Notes: generated by a model from the letters alone, not told the origin. DNA of 64,000 nucleotides from Celeribacter ethanolicus (GCF_001550095.1 NZ_LRUC01000033.1:62001-126000), one strand, 5' to 3'. Positions 1 to 7,664 are shown, numbered from the stretch's first letter. Made by a program: numbers and translations.

Positions 1-394
1 GCTCGGATGCACGGATGAGGGCCACAGGGTCGGTCATGCCCTCAAGATATGTGATGCGCGCATTTTCCGCCGCAAGATTAACGTTGACCTCCAACACGCC
101 GGGAACCAAGGCAAGTGCCTTGTCGACGCGCCCGACACAAGAAGCACATGACATGGACGCGATGTTCAGCGTCACGGATGCCGTTCGCGCTGGATACCCG
201 AGATCTTTCAGGGCTTGGACCGCATCTTGCAGGTGGGGCGAACCATCCACGCTGAAACGCGCCGTCTCGTTCGCGAGGTTCACCGAGACATCGGATATTC
301 CCCTCAACGCGGCTAGGCCCCGATCCACGCGCCCTACGCATGAGGCGCAAGACATTCCTTCAATCGAGAGCGTCACTTTGGATTGATCTGTCAT
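1..394 (-). CDS. copA: Copper-exporting P-type ATPase CopA, N-terminal part (cut by the window edge)
   Basis: Only the first 131 codons are inside the window; the gene runs leftwards off the edge. The start ATG (394-392) is preceded by a CAGGAG ribosome site. Two heavy-metal-associated domains are visible in tandem, each with the copper motif MSCASC (Cys16/Cys19 and Cys83/Cys86). Two N-terminal HMA domains followed by more protein are typical of bacterial P1B-1 ATPases, which pump Cu(I) from cytosol to periplasm. A CueR-type promoter lies directly upstream, and the CopZ chaperone gene is divergent. The membrane and catalytic parts are not visible, so a stand-alone two-domain chaperone cannot be strictly excluded, but is unlikely. 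Confidence 0.85.
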   Translation of the reverse strand, partial: MTDQSKVTLSIEGMSCASCVGRVDRGLAALRGISDVSVNLANETARFSVDGSPHLQDAVQALKDLGYPARTASVTLNIASMSCASCVGRVDKALALVPGVLEVNVNLAAENARITYLEGMTDPVALIRASE

Positions 395-424
395 TTCAGT
401 CTCCTGGAATCCCATTTGACACCC

Positions 425-455
425 CAAATAGGAGTTCCAGTGACTGGAAGGTCAA
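425..455 (-). promoter_or_regulatory. CueR-type promoter/operator for copA
   Basis: Read on the minus strand: -35 TTGACC (455-450), a 19-bp spacer holding the dyad TTCCAG-TCA-CTGGAA, and -10 TATTTG (430-425). The over-long 19-bp spacer with a central dyad is the hallmark of MerR-family activation, and the TTCCAG/CTGGAA half-sites are those of CueR copper promoters. Confidence 0.85.
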
Positions 456-504
456 TACCCAATTTGAACTTTCCTGGCTTCGCTTTAAAAATCTACGGAG
501 ACCC

Positions 505-535
505 TTGACCTTCCCCCCACTGGAAGCCCCATCTG
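505..535 (+). promoter_or_regulatory. CueR-type promoter/operator for copZ
   Basis: Plus strand: -35 TTGACC (505-510), 19-bp spacer with TTCCCCCCACTGGAA, and -10 CATCTG (530-535). The arrangement matches the copA site at 425-455. The two copper promoters are back to back about 50 bp apart, so one regulator probably controls both. Confidence 0.82.
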
Positions 536-568
536 CACTGAACAAGCTGTCACAGAGGAGACATCGAC

Positions 569-766
569 ATGAAATTCAACGTTCCCGACATGAGTTGTGG
601 TCATTGCACCAGTACGATCGAAAAGGCGATCAAGGCAGCTGACGCAAATGCGAGCGTATCTTGCGACATTCCGGCCCGCACGGTTTCTGTTGAAGGTGCA
701 CTGTCAACAGAACGGCTGACGGCCCTGCTTCGTGAAGCTGGGTACGAAAATACCGTGACTGCCTAA
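569..766 (+). CDS. copZ: Copper chaperone CopZ (single HMA domain)
   Basis: A 65-residue protein consisting of one heavy-metal-associated domain. The metal site is MSCGHC (Cys10 and Cys13) in the first loop, followed by the usual alpha-beta pattern. It should bind Cu(I) in the cytosol and hand it to CopA. The His between the cysteines is common in CopZ-like chaperones. A GAGGAG ribosome site stands 9 bases before the ATG. It is transcribed from its own CueR-type promoter, divergently from copA, and ends just before a strong hairpin. Confidence 0.9.
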   Translation: MKFNVPDMSCGHCTSTIEKAIKAADANASVSCDIPARTVSVEGALSTERLTALLREAGYENTVTA

Positions 767-772
767 TCTATG

Positions 773-806
773 GGTCATCGCACCCGTCGTGACGGGTGCG
801 ATGACC
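773..806. terminator. Long hairpin between convergent copZ and ynfA
   Basis: A perfect 16-bp inverted repeat (773-788 against 791-806) with a 2-base centre sits between two converging genes. It can end transcription from both sides. There is no clear T-run, so efficiency on either strand is uncertain. Confidence 0.65.
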
Positions 807-854
807 TAGCGATTTCTAGCGACGGATTTGCCTGGTTTTCTGAGGTTCCGCAGA

Positions 855-1175
855 TCATGAGCGCGAAGGCAACAGGATGAGAGCACTGCCTAAGAGGCAA
901 AGAAGAATGCCTGCAATGTCCCAGCGGTCCGGTCGGCTCCCCTCCACTAGCCACATCCAGATCATGGACGCCGCTATGTAGACGCCCCCGTAAGCTGCAT
1001 ATGCCCGACCGGCCATTTCGCTTTCTGCGCGCGTCAAAAGCCATGCGAAGAGTGCCAAACTTACCAGACCTGGCCCGACCAAAAGTGGCGAACGATCGAG
1101 CCGCAACCATGCCCAGAAAGCAAAACATCCGGCGATCTCGGCAAAGGCAGCAATAAGATACCAAAGGTAAGTCAT
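855..1175 (-). CDS. YnfA/UPF0060 family small membrane protein
   Basis: A 106-residue, very hydrophobic protein with four predicted membrane helices covering nearly the whole chain. The [10 protein letters not shown] and [13 protein letters not shown] segments are typical of the UPF0060 (YnfA) family, which resembles small-multidrug-resistance transporters. The substrate is not established. A GAGGCGGCGAGAAG stretch before the ATG serves as ribosome site. It converges on copZ and shares the 773-806 hairpin. Its place next to copper genes suggests a stress-linked role, which is inference only. Confidence 0.8.
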   Translation of the reverse strand: MTYLWYLIAAFAEIAGCFAFWAWLRLDRSPLLVGPGLVSLALFAWLLTRAESEMAGRAYAAYGGVYIAASMIWMWLVEGSRPDRWDIAGILLCLLGSALILLPSRS

Positions 1176-1293
1176 CTTCTCGCCGCCTCTTTCAGTGGTA
1201 GGCCGTGCCTAGGTCTTTTGGTATGTAGGGGCTCCGGCTCATTCGCCTGCATCATTGCTCATCGGGCGTGATGTCAGAACCCACCGCAGAGTG

Positions 1294-2028
1294 CTAGTTT
1301 GCCGACGCCCGCACGTTGTCGACCAGTTCCGTGAGCTTATCGCTCTCCACGAAGCCTGGAACCAGATTGTCGCCGATCACAAATGAAGGCGTGCCACTGA
1401 AGCCGAGCGACTGCGTCAACCGCATCGAGGTCGCGATGTGCTCTTCAATTTCGGGGCGCTCCATGTCGGTTTGAAGGCGTTCGATGTCGAGACCAACTTC
1501 TTGTGCTATCCTGAGAACGCTTGCCTCTTCCGCCCGGCCGTTCATACCCATTAGGGCCCAGTGGAATGCCTCATACTTGCCTTGCAGCCGCGATGCGAGT
1601 GCAGCTTTGGTTGCAAACACTGACCCGTCCCCGAGAATTGGCCATTCGCGATAGACCAGACGCACATCAGGATCGGCCTCCAACAGAGCCTGAACTTCCG
1701 GCATAGCGCGTCGACAATATGGGCAGTTGTAATCGAAAAATTCGATAACGGTCACATCCCCATCGGGATTGCCGAGAACCGGTGCATTCGGGTCTTGCTC
1801 GAGCAATTGTCGCTGATCGCGCAAGACGGTTGCCTGCGCTTGTGCCTGGGCTTCGGCGTCCTGACGTTGAAGTATTTCGACTGCTTCCATGATGATTTGC
1901 GGATTCTCGCGGATAGCCTCATATACAAGTTCCTTGACCCGCGCTTCGTCCAGGTCTGCGGCCTGCACTGCCATTGGAAGTAAGGCAAATGACGATACGA
2001 GCATCAAATTTCTGAAAATCATGTCCAT
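1294..2028 (-). CDS. DsbA-family periplasmic thiol oxidoreductase
   Basis: A 244-residue exported protein with an N-terminal signal peptide (cleavage after VQAA, about residue 24), a helical, glutamine-rich linker (about 35-80) and a DsbA/thioredoxin fold. The redox motif is CPYC (Cys102-Cys105), and the cis-proline loop is GFSGTPSFVIG. The long N-terminal segment resembles the oligomerising stalk of ScsC-like proteins, which make up copper-tolerance thiol systems with ScsB. A DsbD/ScsB-like partner is encoded at 7661. It is the last gene of the minus-strand operon, and its ATG overlaps the stop of the preceding cytochrome gene by one base (TAATG). Confidence 0.85.
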   Translation of the reverse strand: MDMIFRNLMLVSSFALLPMAVQAADLDEARVKELVYEAIRENPQIIMEAVEILQRQDAEAQAQAQATVLRDQRQLLEQDPNAPVLGNPDGDVTVIEFFDYNCPYCRRAMPEVQALLEADPDVRLVYREWPILGDGSVFATKAALASRLQGKYEAFHWALMGMNGRAEEASVLRIAQEVGLDIERLQTDMERPEIEEHIATSMRLTQSLGFSGTPSFVIGDNLVPGFVESDKLTELVDNVRASAN

Positions 2029-2498
2029 TATCCCTCTTGTTCTGCTGCTGTGCGTGCGGCCTGAGCATTGCGCTCTCGCTCTGGCCAGGTCGACTTAATG
2101 AAGCCGAGAATGTTCCAAATTTCCTGATCTGTGAGTTTGCCGGCGAAGCCCGGCATGCCACTATCGAAATCTGAGCCCTGTTGTCGCATCAGTTCCGCCC
2201 CCCCGAGCTTGGTGTAGGAGAACAAAATCTGGTCACTATGGTGCCAGGTATGACCGTTGCGATCATGCGGCGGCGCGGGCAGGCGGCCATCTGAACCAGG
2301 GCTTCGCCAGTCTGGTTGCCCTTCGAGATTGGCGCCATGGCAGGACGCACAGTTTTCAGAATAGAGAGCTTGCCCCAGTTCGATATTGACGTCGTCAAAC
2401 GGGGAAGAACCCTGGGAGGCATTGCCGCTGAACCACCAGGTTGCACCTAGCCCAATCAGGCCAATGGATGAAATTACCGCCAGGTAAGCTGATCTCAT
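2028..2498 (-). CDS. Membrane-anchored monohaem cytochrome c
   Basis: A 156-residue protein with an N-terminal membrane helix (about residues 5-25) and a class I cytochrome c domain. The haem motif is CASCH (Cys50, Cys53, His54), and a C-terminal SGMPGF segment could supply the axial Met. The chosen start (ATG at 2498) overlaps the stop of the multicopper oxidase as ATGA, indicating translational coupling; a longer reading with 22 extra residues lacks a signal. It probably receives electrons from, or passes them to, the oxidase upstream. The downstream partner is unknown. Confidence 0.82.
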   Translation of the reverse strand: MRSAYLAVISSIGLIGLGATWWFSGNASQGSSPFDDVNIELGQALYSENCASCHGANLEGQPDWRSPGSDGRLPAPPHDRNGHTWHHSDQILFSYTKLGGAELMRQQGSDFDSGMPGFAGKLTDQEIWNILGFIKSTWPERERNAQAARTAAEQEG

Positions 2499-3889
2499 GC
2501 GACCTCCAGCCACGTCATCATGCCGGATGCCGCGTGCGAGAGCATGTGACAGTGAAACAGCCACTTTCCCGGATTGTCGGCAACGAAGGCGATCTCGCGA
2601 GTCTCGCCACCGAACATCAGCAAGGTATCCCGCAGGGGACCAACTTCACCGCCCTCCAGCACCTCCCGGAAATGCATCCCGTGCAAATGCATGGCGTGGG
2701 GGAAGGATGTATCGTTGTAGATCTCCACTCGCGCTGTTTCACCGCGTGACAGGCTAGCCAGTGGCTTCTCGGTCATGCCCACGGTACCATTGAAAGCCCA
2801 GAACTGGTTCGCGTCGACCAGTTGGCGGAACGTTTTTCGCTCACCCTCAAGTATGGCTGCGTCAAGGTTGCCCATTGCCCCGCCTTCCATGTTGAGCCTG
2901 ATGCGTCTCGCCTGCTCCAGTCCCGGCACATCCATATTAGGGTTCGGTGGCAGAACTTGGGGGACATCCCGCACAGCGGAGGCCAAAGTGCCGGTCACGC
3001 GAAACTCGGTTTGGGCAAATCCCTGGCCGTCTTCAAGCCGCACCAGATGAGCACTTTCCCCTTCATCCGCAATGACGTCGACAAACAAATCCGCTCGTTG
3101 GCCCGGCCCAAGGATGATCGGTTCGCTGATCTCACTCGGCGTCACCAGTGGCATTCCGTCGAACGCCATCACCCACCCCTTTAGACCTGACAGGCCCAAA
3201 ACAAAGATCCTGGCATTTGCCGCGTTGATCAACCGAAGCCGCATCCGCTCACCCTGGCTCACGTTGAGCGTAGAATTGAAGCTTCCGTTGGTGGCGACAA
3301 AGTTGCCACGTCGGCCTGCATGGCTACGATCATGAACGGCTTCAAAATCTGGGTCGAGTTGTGCGGTCTCCGGGTTGAGGAGCCAATCGTCAAGAATAAG
3401 GACTTCATCGCGATCAACATCCGGGGCTATCGGTTCTTCGACGATCAACGCTCCGTAGAGCCCACGAGCGACCTGTTCGACGGAGCGATTATGCGCGTGA
3501 AACCAAAAAGTTCCTGCATCTGGAACGGCAAAATCGTAGTCGAAGGTTTCGCCTGTGGGGATGGCATCTTGGGTGAGCCCGGCCACGCCGTCCATCGCAT
3601 TTGATATCCGCACGCCATGCCAGTGCAGGGACGTCGCCTGCGGCAACTTGTTGACGAGCCGACGTTGAAGACGCGCGCCCTGCCGAACACGGATCACGGG
3701 GCCAGGAAACTTTCCGTCATAGCCCCAAATCTCCGTCTTGGGGTAGTCCGGAGGGGCGAGTTGTACGGCGCCACTTTGCGCTGTCATCACCTGAAATTCA
3801 GGGGTGGCTGCTGATCCAGCCTTAGGGAAGACGCTCAACGCACTCATTGCCAACCCCGATTGAATGAATGCTCTTCTGGTGTGTGTCAT
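2495..3889 (-). CDS. Tat-exported multicopper oxidase
   Basis: A 464-residue multicopper oxidase with a twin-arginine signal (THTRRAFIQSG at the N-terminus). All four copper-ligand clusters are visible: HWHG (89-92), HAHN (131-134), a C-terminal HAMHLHG, and HCHMLSH starting at 446, whose Cys belongs to the type 1 site. Such enzymes oxidise Cu(I) to the less toxic Cu(II) in the periplasm, using oxygen. The start at 3889 is chosen because it places the Tat motif correctly; longer readings put 20 hydrophilic residues before it. It is flanked on both sides by cytochrome c genes, so electrons could also reach a respiratory chain. Confidence 0.88.
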   Translation of the reverse strand: MTHTRRAFIQSGLAMSALSVFPKAGSAATPEFQVMTAQSGAVQLAPPDYPKTEIWGYDGKFPGPVIRVRQGARLQRRLVNKLPQATSLHWHGVRISNAMDGVAGLTQDAIPTGETFDYDFAVPDAGTFWFHAHNRSVEQVARGLYGALIVEEPIAPDVDRDEVLILDDWLLNPETAQLDPDFEAVHDRSHAGRRGNFVATNGSFNSTLNVSQGERMRLRLINAANARIFVLGLSGLKGWVMAFDGMPLVTPSEISEPIILGPGQRADLFVDVIADEGESAHLVRLEDGQGFAQTEFRVTGTLASAVRDVPQVLPPNPNMDVPGLEQARRIRLNMEGGAMGNLDAAILEGERKTFRQLVDANQFWAFNGTVGMTEKPLASLSRGETARVEIYNDTSFPHAMHLHGMHFREVLEGGEVGPLRDTLLMFGGETREIAFVADNPGKWLFHCHMLSHAASGMMTWLEVA

Positions 3890-3945
3890 TTCGTTCTCGT
3901 TTGTTGTGCGAGCCAGTTTTGGCTCACACATTGTCTCTATTGCAG

Positions 3946-4890
3946 TCACATGTCTTTATTAGCAGCGGCGCCCTCGCCCTGAGCGACCCGGTCGGCTCGA
4001 GGTTCGTCACCATCAAGCAAGTACACGGCCATCGCTTCCAGATCATCGGGGGACAAAAAGCGCGTATTGCCCTGCACGACCTCCACCATGCTGCCGCCGA
4101 AAGCGTCGCCTGACGGCGTCACGCCAGTACGCAACGCATAGGCGAGGTTGGAAACGGTCCAGCCGCGTTCCGCCAGTGAGTTCGGCGTGATCGAAGGCGC
4201 CTTGCTCCCCCCTGGCAATGCCTCATTTCCAGCAAAAACCGCGTCAAGCAGGCGCCCGCCTCCGATATTGCGTGGCGTGTGGCAAGCACCGCAATGTGCT
4301 GCACCTCGAACCAGCTCGCGACCGCGGTTCCATTGTGCGTTTTTCTCGTCAATGGGTTCCGTGGGTGGATCGTAGAGATAGGCCGCCCGCCATAGCTTCA
4401 GGCCCCATCTCTGATCGAAAGGAAACTTGACATCATGCTCAAGCGCTGCCTCGGCGACCGGTGGCACGGTCTGGAAAGCTGCCCAAAGGTCGGCAATGTC
4501 CTGATCCGTGAAATCCGCATAGAACGGATAGGAAAAAGCGGGATAATACGGCTCTCCGCTAGGACTAATGCCCTGGCGAACCGCCTTGGCGAACTGCTCA
4601 ACCGTCCACCCCCCGATGCCGCTCTCTTTGTCTGTCGTCAGATTGGGCGGAAAAAACGTGCCAAAATCTGTCGCCAGCCCCGCGCCGCCTGCGAGTGCGG
4701 CGCCGCCAGCCTCTGAATTGGTGTGGCATGAAATGCACCCGGATACGCGAGCCAAATAGGCGCCGCGCTGGACATCACCCGTTTGCGTGATCGACGCGGG
4801 CACCTTGCCAATCGGCCAGATCACAAGGCCGCCGACCACAAGGGCGCCAAGCGCCCCTGCAGCAAAGACCAGTTTTTTCATCCGGCCCAT
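3946..4890 (-). CDS. Dihaem cytochrome c
   Basis: A 314-residue protein with an N-terminal membrane helix (about 5-25) and two cytochrome c domains. The haem motifs are CISCH (52-56) and CGACH (200-204). The spacing and surrounding FPPNLTTD and ITPN segments resemble the membrane-bound cytochrome subunits of periplasmic dehydrogenases. The ATG at 4890 follows the TAA stop of the upstream cytochrome c' gene after only two bases, so the genes are tightly coupled; the alternative ATG at 4881 would shorten it by three residues. In this operon it is a plausible electron carrier for copper-related redox proteins. The direct partner cannot be told from the sequence. Confidence 0.82.
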   Translation of the reverse strand: MGRMKKLVFAAGALGALVVGGLVIWPIGKVPASITQTGDVQRGAYLARVSGCISCHTNSEAGGAALAGGAGLATDFGTFFPPNLTTDKESGIGGWTVEQFAKAVRQGISPSGEPYYPAFSYPFYADFTDQDIADLWAAFQTVPPVAEAALEHDVKFPFDQRWGLKLWRAAYLYDPPTEPIDEKNAQWNRGRELVRGAAHCGACHTPRNIGGGRLLDAVFAGNEALPGGSKAPSITPNSLAERGWTVSNLAYALRTGVTPSGDAFGGSMVEVVQGNTRFLSPDDLEAMAVYLLDGDEPRADRVAQGEGAAANKDM

Positions 4891-4892
4891 CT

Positions 4893-5465
4893 TTACTTCG
4901 CCTCGTAGCGGAATTTCGCGTGACATGCCGAACATGTCTGGGTCACCATGTTGAATGCCCCATCTGCGGGCATCGAGGCATAGTCCATCATCGGGCTTCC
5001 TGACGAAGTTCCCATCATGGACGAAGCTCCCATCATGCCACCGGGGGATTGCGTGCCCATCATAGAGCCTGCATCCATTCCCGCCGCTGACGCCATAAGC
5101 CCGTTGTCGGCGGCTTTGGCAAGACCTTCGCTAACCACCTTGAGCTGCTCTGCGAGCGCACTGAATTCTTCCCAATCCGACCAGATCTCGGGCTTTGCTT
5201 CCGACGGTTTCCCAGCAGACCCTTCGGGAAACAATTCGGTCATGCCTTCGCTATGTTCGACAAAGACGCGTGCTCCCGCACGAACAGCTTCAGCATCATA
5301 GGTGATTTCACCACGCATCATCGGAGCCAGTTCTTTGACCGATTGCCCCATGGCCATCATGCCGTCCATGCGTTCCTTGACGACGCCTTCCGCGCCACCA
5401 TGTGCAAATGCAGCTGCGGCCATTGTCGTTCCTGCCAAGAGGCCGATCATCAGTTTGCTTTTCAT
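4893..5465 (-). CDS. Cytochrome c' family protein with a methionine-rich insertion
   Basis: A 190-residue exported four-helix-bundle cytochrome (c'/c-556 type): signal peptide (1-21), helices rich in KELAPMMRGE-type segments, and the haem motif CSACH near the C-terminus (178-182), as usual for this class. Between about residues 130 and 168 there is an extra stretch of repeated MMG/SMMG units that ordinary cytochromes c' lack. Such Met clusters bind Cu(I). I infer a copper-binding haem protein that may buffer copper or pass electrons from it. It is the fourth gene of the minus-strand operon. Confidence 0.8.
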   Translation of the reverse strand: MKSKLMIGLLAGTTMAAAAFAHGGAEGVVKERMDGMMAMGQSVKELAPMMRGEITYDAEAVRAGARVFVEHSEGMTELFPEGSAGKPSEAKPEIWSDWEEFSALAEQLKVVSEGLAKAADNGLMASAAGMDAGSMMGTQSPGGMMGASSMMGTSSGSPMMDYASMPADGAFNMVTQTCSACHAKFRYEAK

Positions 5466-5529
5466 CGTTCCGTATCCTGTATTTCCATGCTTGATAGATT
5501 TAATTTGATGAGGCGTGGTTGCCCCTAGG

Positions 5530-5889
5530 TCAGGATAGGTGTTTGGGAGGCGGGGTGTCCCTTAGGACATTCCGGTTAGAAAAGCTCTGATCTGGATGTT
5601 CGCGAGGCAATTGCGACAAGTTGGTCGAAGCTCTCGGAGCTGATAAAATGACAATTACCATATTTTTCGAGCAGTCCGGCCCCGGATCGCAATGCCCGGG
5701 GAGAAGATTATCTGCATCTTCCTCATGAGAGGTCTGATGTTTTTGCGCACTTCGTTCGGAAACTTTGGCAGCGACCGTTTCATGGCCAATTGCATCGAGA
5801 GATCCCGCCGGGAGAACGACAAATAACGCAATCGAGACCAGCAGGAGAATCTGGATCGCGCTACGGAAGATGTTCAGCCTGACGACCAA
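5530..5889 (-). CDS. Small exported protein of unknown function (C-x-PGP-x-C motif)
   Basis: A 119-residue product with a hydrophobic N-terminal segment (about 8-27), then a hydrophilic region containing GHCDPGPDCSKN and a proline-rich tail. No known family is recognised with confidence. The only plausible start is a TTG (5889) two bases after the upstream stop, so the N-terminus is uncertain. The layout (hydrophobic leader, short linker, two cysteines around PG, short C-terminal strand) recurs in the protein at 9960-10313. It lies between two cytochrome genes on the same strand and is probably cotranscribed. Confidence 0.55.
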   Translation of the reverse strand: MVVRLNIFRSAIQILLLVSIALFVVLPAGSLDAIGHETVAAKVSERSAQKHQTSHEEDADNLLPGHCDPGPDCSKNMVIVILSAPRASTNLSQLPREHPDQSFSNRNVLRDTPPPKHLS

Positions 5890-5891
5890 AG

Positions 5892-6356
5892 TCAGTTGAT
5901 CCCGTTCGCGCGCTGCAGTTCGCGCACGTATCCAGCAATCATCTTCACATCACCTTGGGTGAGGCCTTCAACGGGAGGCATATTGCCAAAATTCCAATGA
6001 TGAGATTGGACGCCGTTTTGCGCCGCATTCAGGAACGCGGCATCGGAATGGTGGTTCGGCTCGTAGATTTTGTGAACAAGCGGAGGAGCGACCCCATTCT
6101 GGCCTGCGGCATTTTCACCATGACAGCTGGCGCATTTTGCCTCGAACGCGCGTTGCCCCATTTGGGCTTGCGGCGAAAACTCAGCGGGAATTATTACATT
6201 GGCAATGGGCGCGCCCTGAGGAATGCCGCTCGTGTCCGGCGGAACCATTGAGTGTCCTTGAGCGGTCTGCGCCGGGGCCGGCTGCAACGCTTGCCAACCG
6301 ACCGCTCCAAGGCCGAGCACGAAGAACCCGCTAACGAACCATCCCCAGAAATTCAT
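5892..6356 (-). CDS. Membrane-anchored cytochrome c
   Basis: A 154-residue protein with an N-terminal helix (about 4-22) that probably stays as anchor, then a linker rich in Ala, Pro and Gln. The class I cytochrome c domain carries CASCH (Cys75, Cys78, His79) and a later GNMPPV segment for the axial Met. An AGGAGAG ribosome site stands 9 bases before the ATG. It is the second gene of the minus-strand copper operon, after the L,D-transpeptidase. Confidence 0.83.
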   Translation of the reverse strand: MNFWGWFVSGFFVLGLGAVGWQALQPAPAQTAQGHSMVPPDTSGIPQGAPIANVIIPAEFSPQAQMGQRAFEAKCASCHGENAAGQNGVAPPLVHKIYEPNHHSDAAFLNAAQNGVQSHHWNFGNMPPVEGLTQGDVKMIAGYVRELQRANGIN

Positions 6357-6385
6357 AGTGTTTTACTCTCCTGCATGTGATCCGT

Positions 6386-6949
6386 TCAGATCAACTTAAC
6401 CTGCGTCCCGACCGGCGTGCGATCGAAGACCTCTTCTATATGTTCGTTGTAAAGGCCGATGCAGCCGTTTGATGATCGACGCCCGATTTTCCGCGTGTCT
6501 TGGGTTCCGTGGATCCGGTAGTATTGCCACGACAGATAGAGCGCACGCGTTCCCAGAGGATTGGAGGGATCTCCTCCAGGCACATAGGCTGGCCATTCCG
6601 GATTGCGTTCCCGCATTGAAGGGGTCGGCGCCCAACTTGGATTTTCCCGTTTCTCGACAACTTCTGTATACCCGCGCTTCGTCAATTCATCAGTCAAGGG
6701 AACAGAGGTCGGGTAAATCCGCATCTCTTCATCCTCTGTCCAGTGTTGGAGCACCTTTGTGACAGTATCCGAAATGATGATGCCCTTCCCGAGACGGTCA
6801 AAGTGATCACGCCAATTGTGGAGAACGAACGACGAGATATTGCGTCTTACCACACCAGCCTCTTCCGCCCGAAGAGTGTGGGGGGTCATCAAGAATGCGC
6901 CTGAAATTGCAATCAGGCTCCGCCTGTTCAAACTCGGTCTCTCTGCCAT
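6386..6949 (-). CDS. L,D-transpeptidase (YkuD/ErfK type), first gene of the operon
   Basis: A 187-residue exported enzyme with an N-terminal NRRSLIAISG signal of Tat character. The catalytic signature is intact: His147 in RIHGT and the nucleophile Cys163 in SSNGCIGL. The family makes 3-3 cross-links in peptidoglycan or attaches proteins to it, using a thiol that copper can poison. It resembles the protein at 52757-53419 in the region before the motif (W-x-PT-x-x-M-x-ER). It is the first gene after the divergent region at 6950-7112, so it heads a copper-linked operon. AAGGACG before the ATG supports the start. Confidence 0.85.
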   Translation of the reverse strand: MAERPSLNRRSLIAISGAFLMTPHTLRAEEAGVVRRNISSFVLHNWRDHFDRLGKGIIISDTVTKVLQHWTEDEEMRIYPTSVPLTDELTKRGYTEVVEKRENPSWAPTPSMRERNPEWPAYVPGGDPSNPLGTRALYLSWQYYRIHGTQDTRKIGRRSSNGCIGLYNEHIEEVFDRTPVGTQVKLI

Positions 6950-7031
6950 TTGTTCGTCCTTGGTTACTCAATTGGACGAGACAGGCATTGCTCAGATGGG
7001 GCTGAATCTCAACCGCAACAGGCCGCAAGAT

Positions 7032-7048
7032 TTGTATCGAAGTGTATC
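7032..7048. promoter_or_regulatory. TTGTATC / GTGTATC direct repeat, candidate response-regulator box
   Basis: TTGTATC (7032-7038) and GTGTATC (7042-7048) repeat with a 10-bp period just upstream of the -35 at 7050. OmpR-family regulators bind such direct repeats. The same heptamer forms the arms of the palindrome at 26221-26258 in front of the two-component operon. Confidence 0.4.
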
Positions 7049-7049
7049 C

Positions 7050-7080
7050 TTGACCTTCCAGCGGGAGATCAAGCTAAACA
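7050..7080. promoter_or_regulatory. Degenerate MerR/CueR-like promoter between two divergent operons
   Basis: Plus strand: -35 TTGACC (7050-7055), 19-bp spacer beginning TTCCAGCGGGAG, and -10 TAAACA (7075-7080). One CueR half-site (TTCCAG) is good; the other is altered. The element CTTGACC...GATCAAG is itself nearly palindromic, so on the minus strand TTGATC, 19 bases and ATACAC can be read towards the operon starting at 6949. Either or both directions may be copper-controlled. Confidence 0.5.
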
Positions 7081-7112
7081 GGATGCGTTGACCAAAATCA
7101 GAGGTGGATTCC

Positions 7113-7409
7113 ATGCAAGAGGATAGCGAGTCAGGTGGCAATCGCCACGGAAAGTTGATGCACTGGGGCATGATGGCTTGCTGTGCTGTCATGCTTCTAC
7201 CCATCGCAGCTTTCCTGATTGGCGGAGGCACCGTCGCAGGCCTTTGGGCAAACGCTACCGTCTTTGCGCCTCTGGTGCTCTGCGTTGGCGCCCATTTTGT
7301 GATGCACAAGATGATGGGGCGTTCATGCCATGGAAGCAAAGAGCACAAGCAGACCGCCCCCCAGCCAGTGCCGATTGAAGATATGACCGACAGCGCCGTC
7401 CGGCGGTAA
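7113..7409 (+). CDS. Small DUF2933-like membrane protein
   Basis: A 98-residue protein with two close hydrophobic segments (about 15-35 and 40-60) and a Cys/His/Met-containing surround: HGKLMHWGMMACC before the first helix and HFVMHKMMGRSCHGSKEH after the second. The HWGMMACC-type start of the first helix is seen in short DUF2933-like membrane proteins of metal-resistance clusters. The ATG at 7113 is preferred over a GTG at 7104 because GAGGTGG is then correctly spaced as ribosome site. It is the first gene after the promoter at 7050. The metal-binding side chains suggest a copper role, not proven. Confidence 0.6.
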   Translation: MQEDSESGGNRHGKLMHWGMMACCAVMLLPIAAFLIGGGTVAGLWANATVFAPLVLCVGAHFVMHKMMGRSCHGSKEHKQTAPQPVPIEDMTDSAVRR

Positions 7410-7415
7410 GTCGAA

Positions 7416-7664
7416 ATGAGAACAAGAGCGCGGCTGGCGACTGTCTTCTTGGGAGCGATTTTCGTGAGCGCTTGTTCCGGCGGACCAGTCCTGTGCCCGA
7501 CAAACCCGCCGCCAACTTTGTCGACAAAGTCACCAGAGCTGGAGCTGCCCAATGGATGTCGTCTGGCAGGGCCTATCTCCAACGGTGTGGGCCAGTTGGA
7601 TTGTGTAAACGGCCGATCAGGCTTTGTTGCCACTCAAGTTCAAAGCCTGGAGATAGTGCGATGA
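7416..7664 (+). CDS. Small lipoprotein coupled to dsbD
   Basis: An 82-residue exported protein with a lipobox (VSAC, Cys about residue 20) after a typical lipoprotein signal. The mature part is short, with two further cysteines (GCRLAG, LDCVNG). Its TGA stop overlaps the ATG of the DsbD-like gene as ATGA, so the two are translated together. No family is recognised. A partner or thiol substrate of the reductase is conceivable. The ORF is too tightly placed between coding genes to be dismissed as noise. Confidence 0.55.
   Translation: MRTRARLATVFLGAIFVSACSGGPVLCPTNPPPTLSTKSPELELPNGCRLAGPISNGVGQLDCVNGRSGFVATQVQSLEIVR

Noticed and set aside
5478-5512. Possible FNR box upstream of the cytochrome c' gene (TTGATAGATTTAA)
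   Set aside because: Only one half-site fits and the spacing is wrong for TTGAT-N4-ATCAA.
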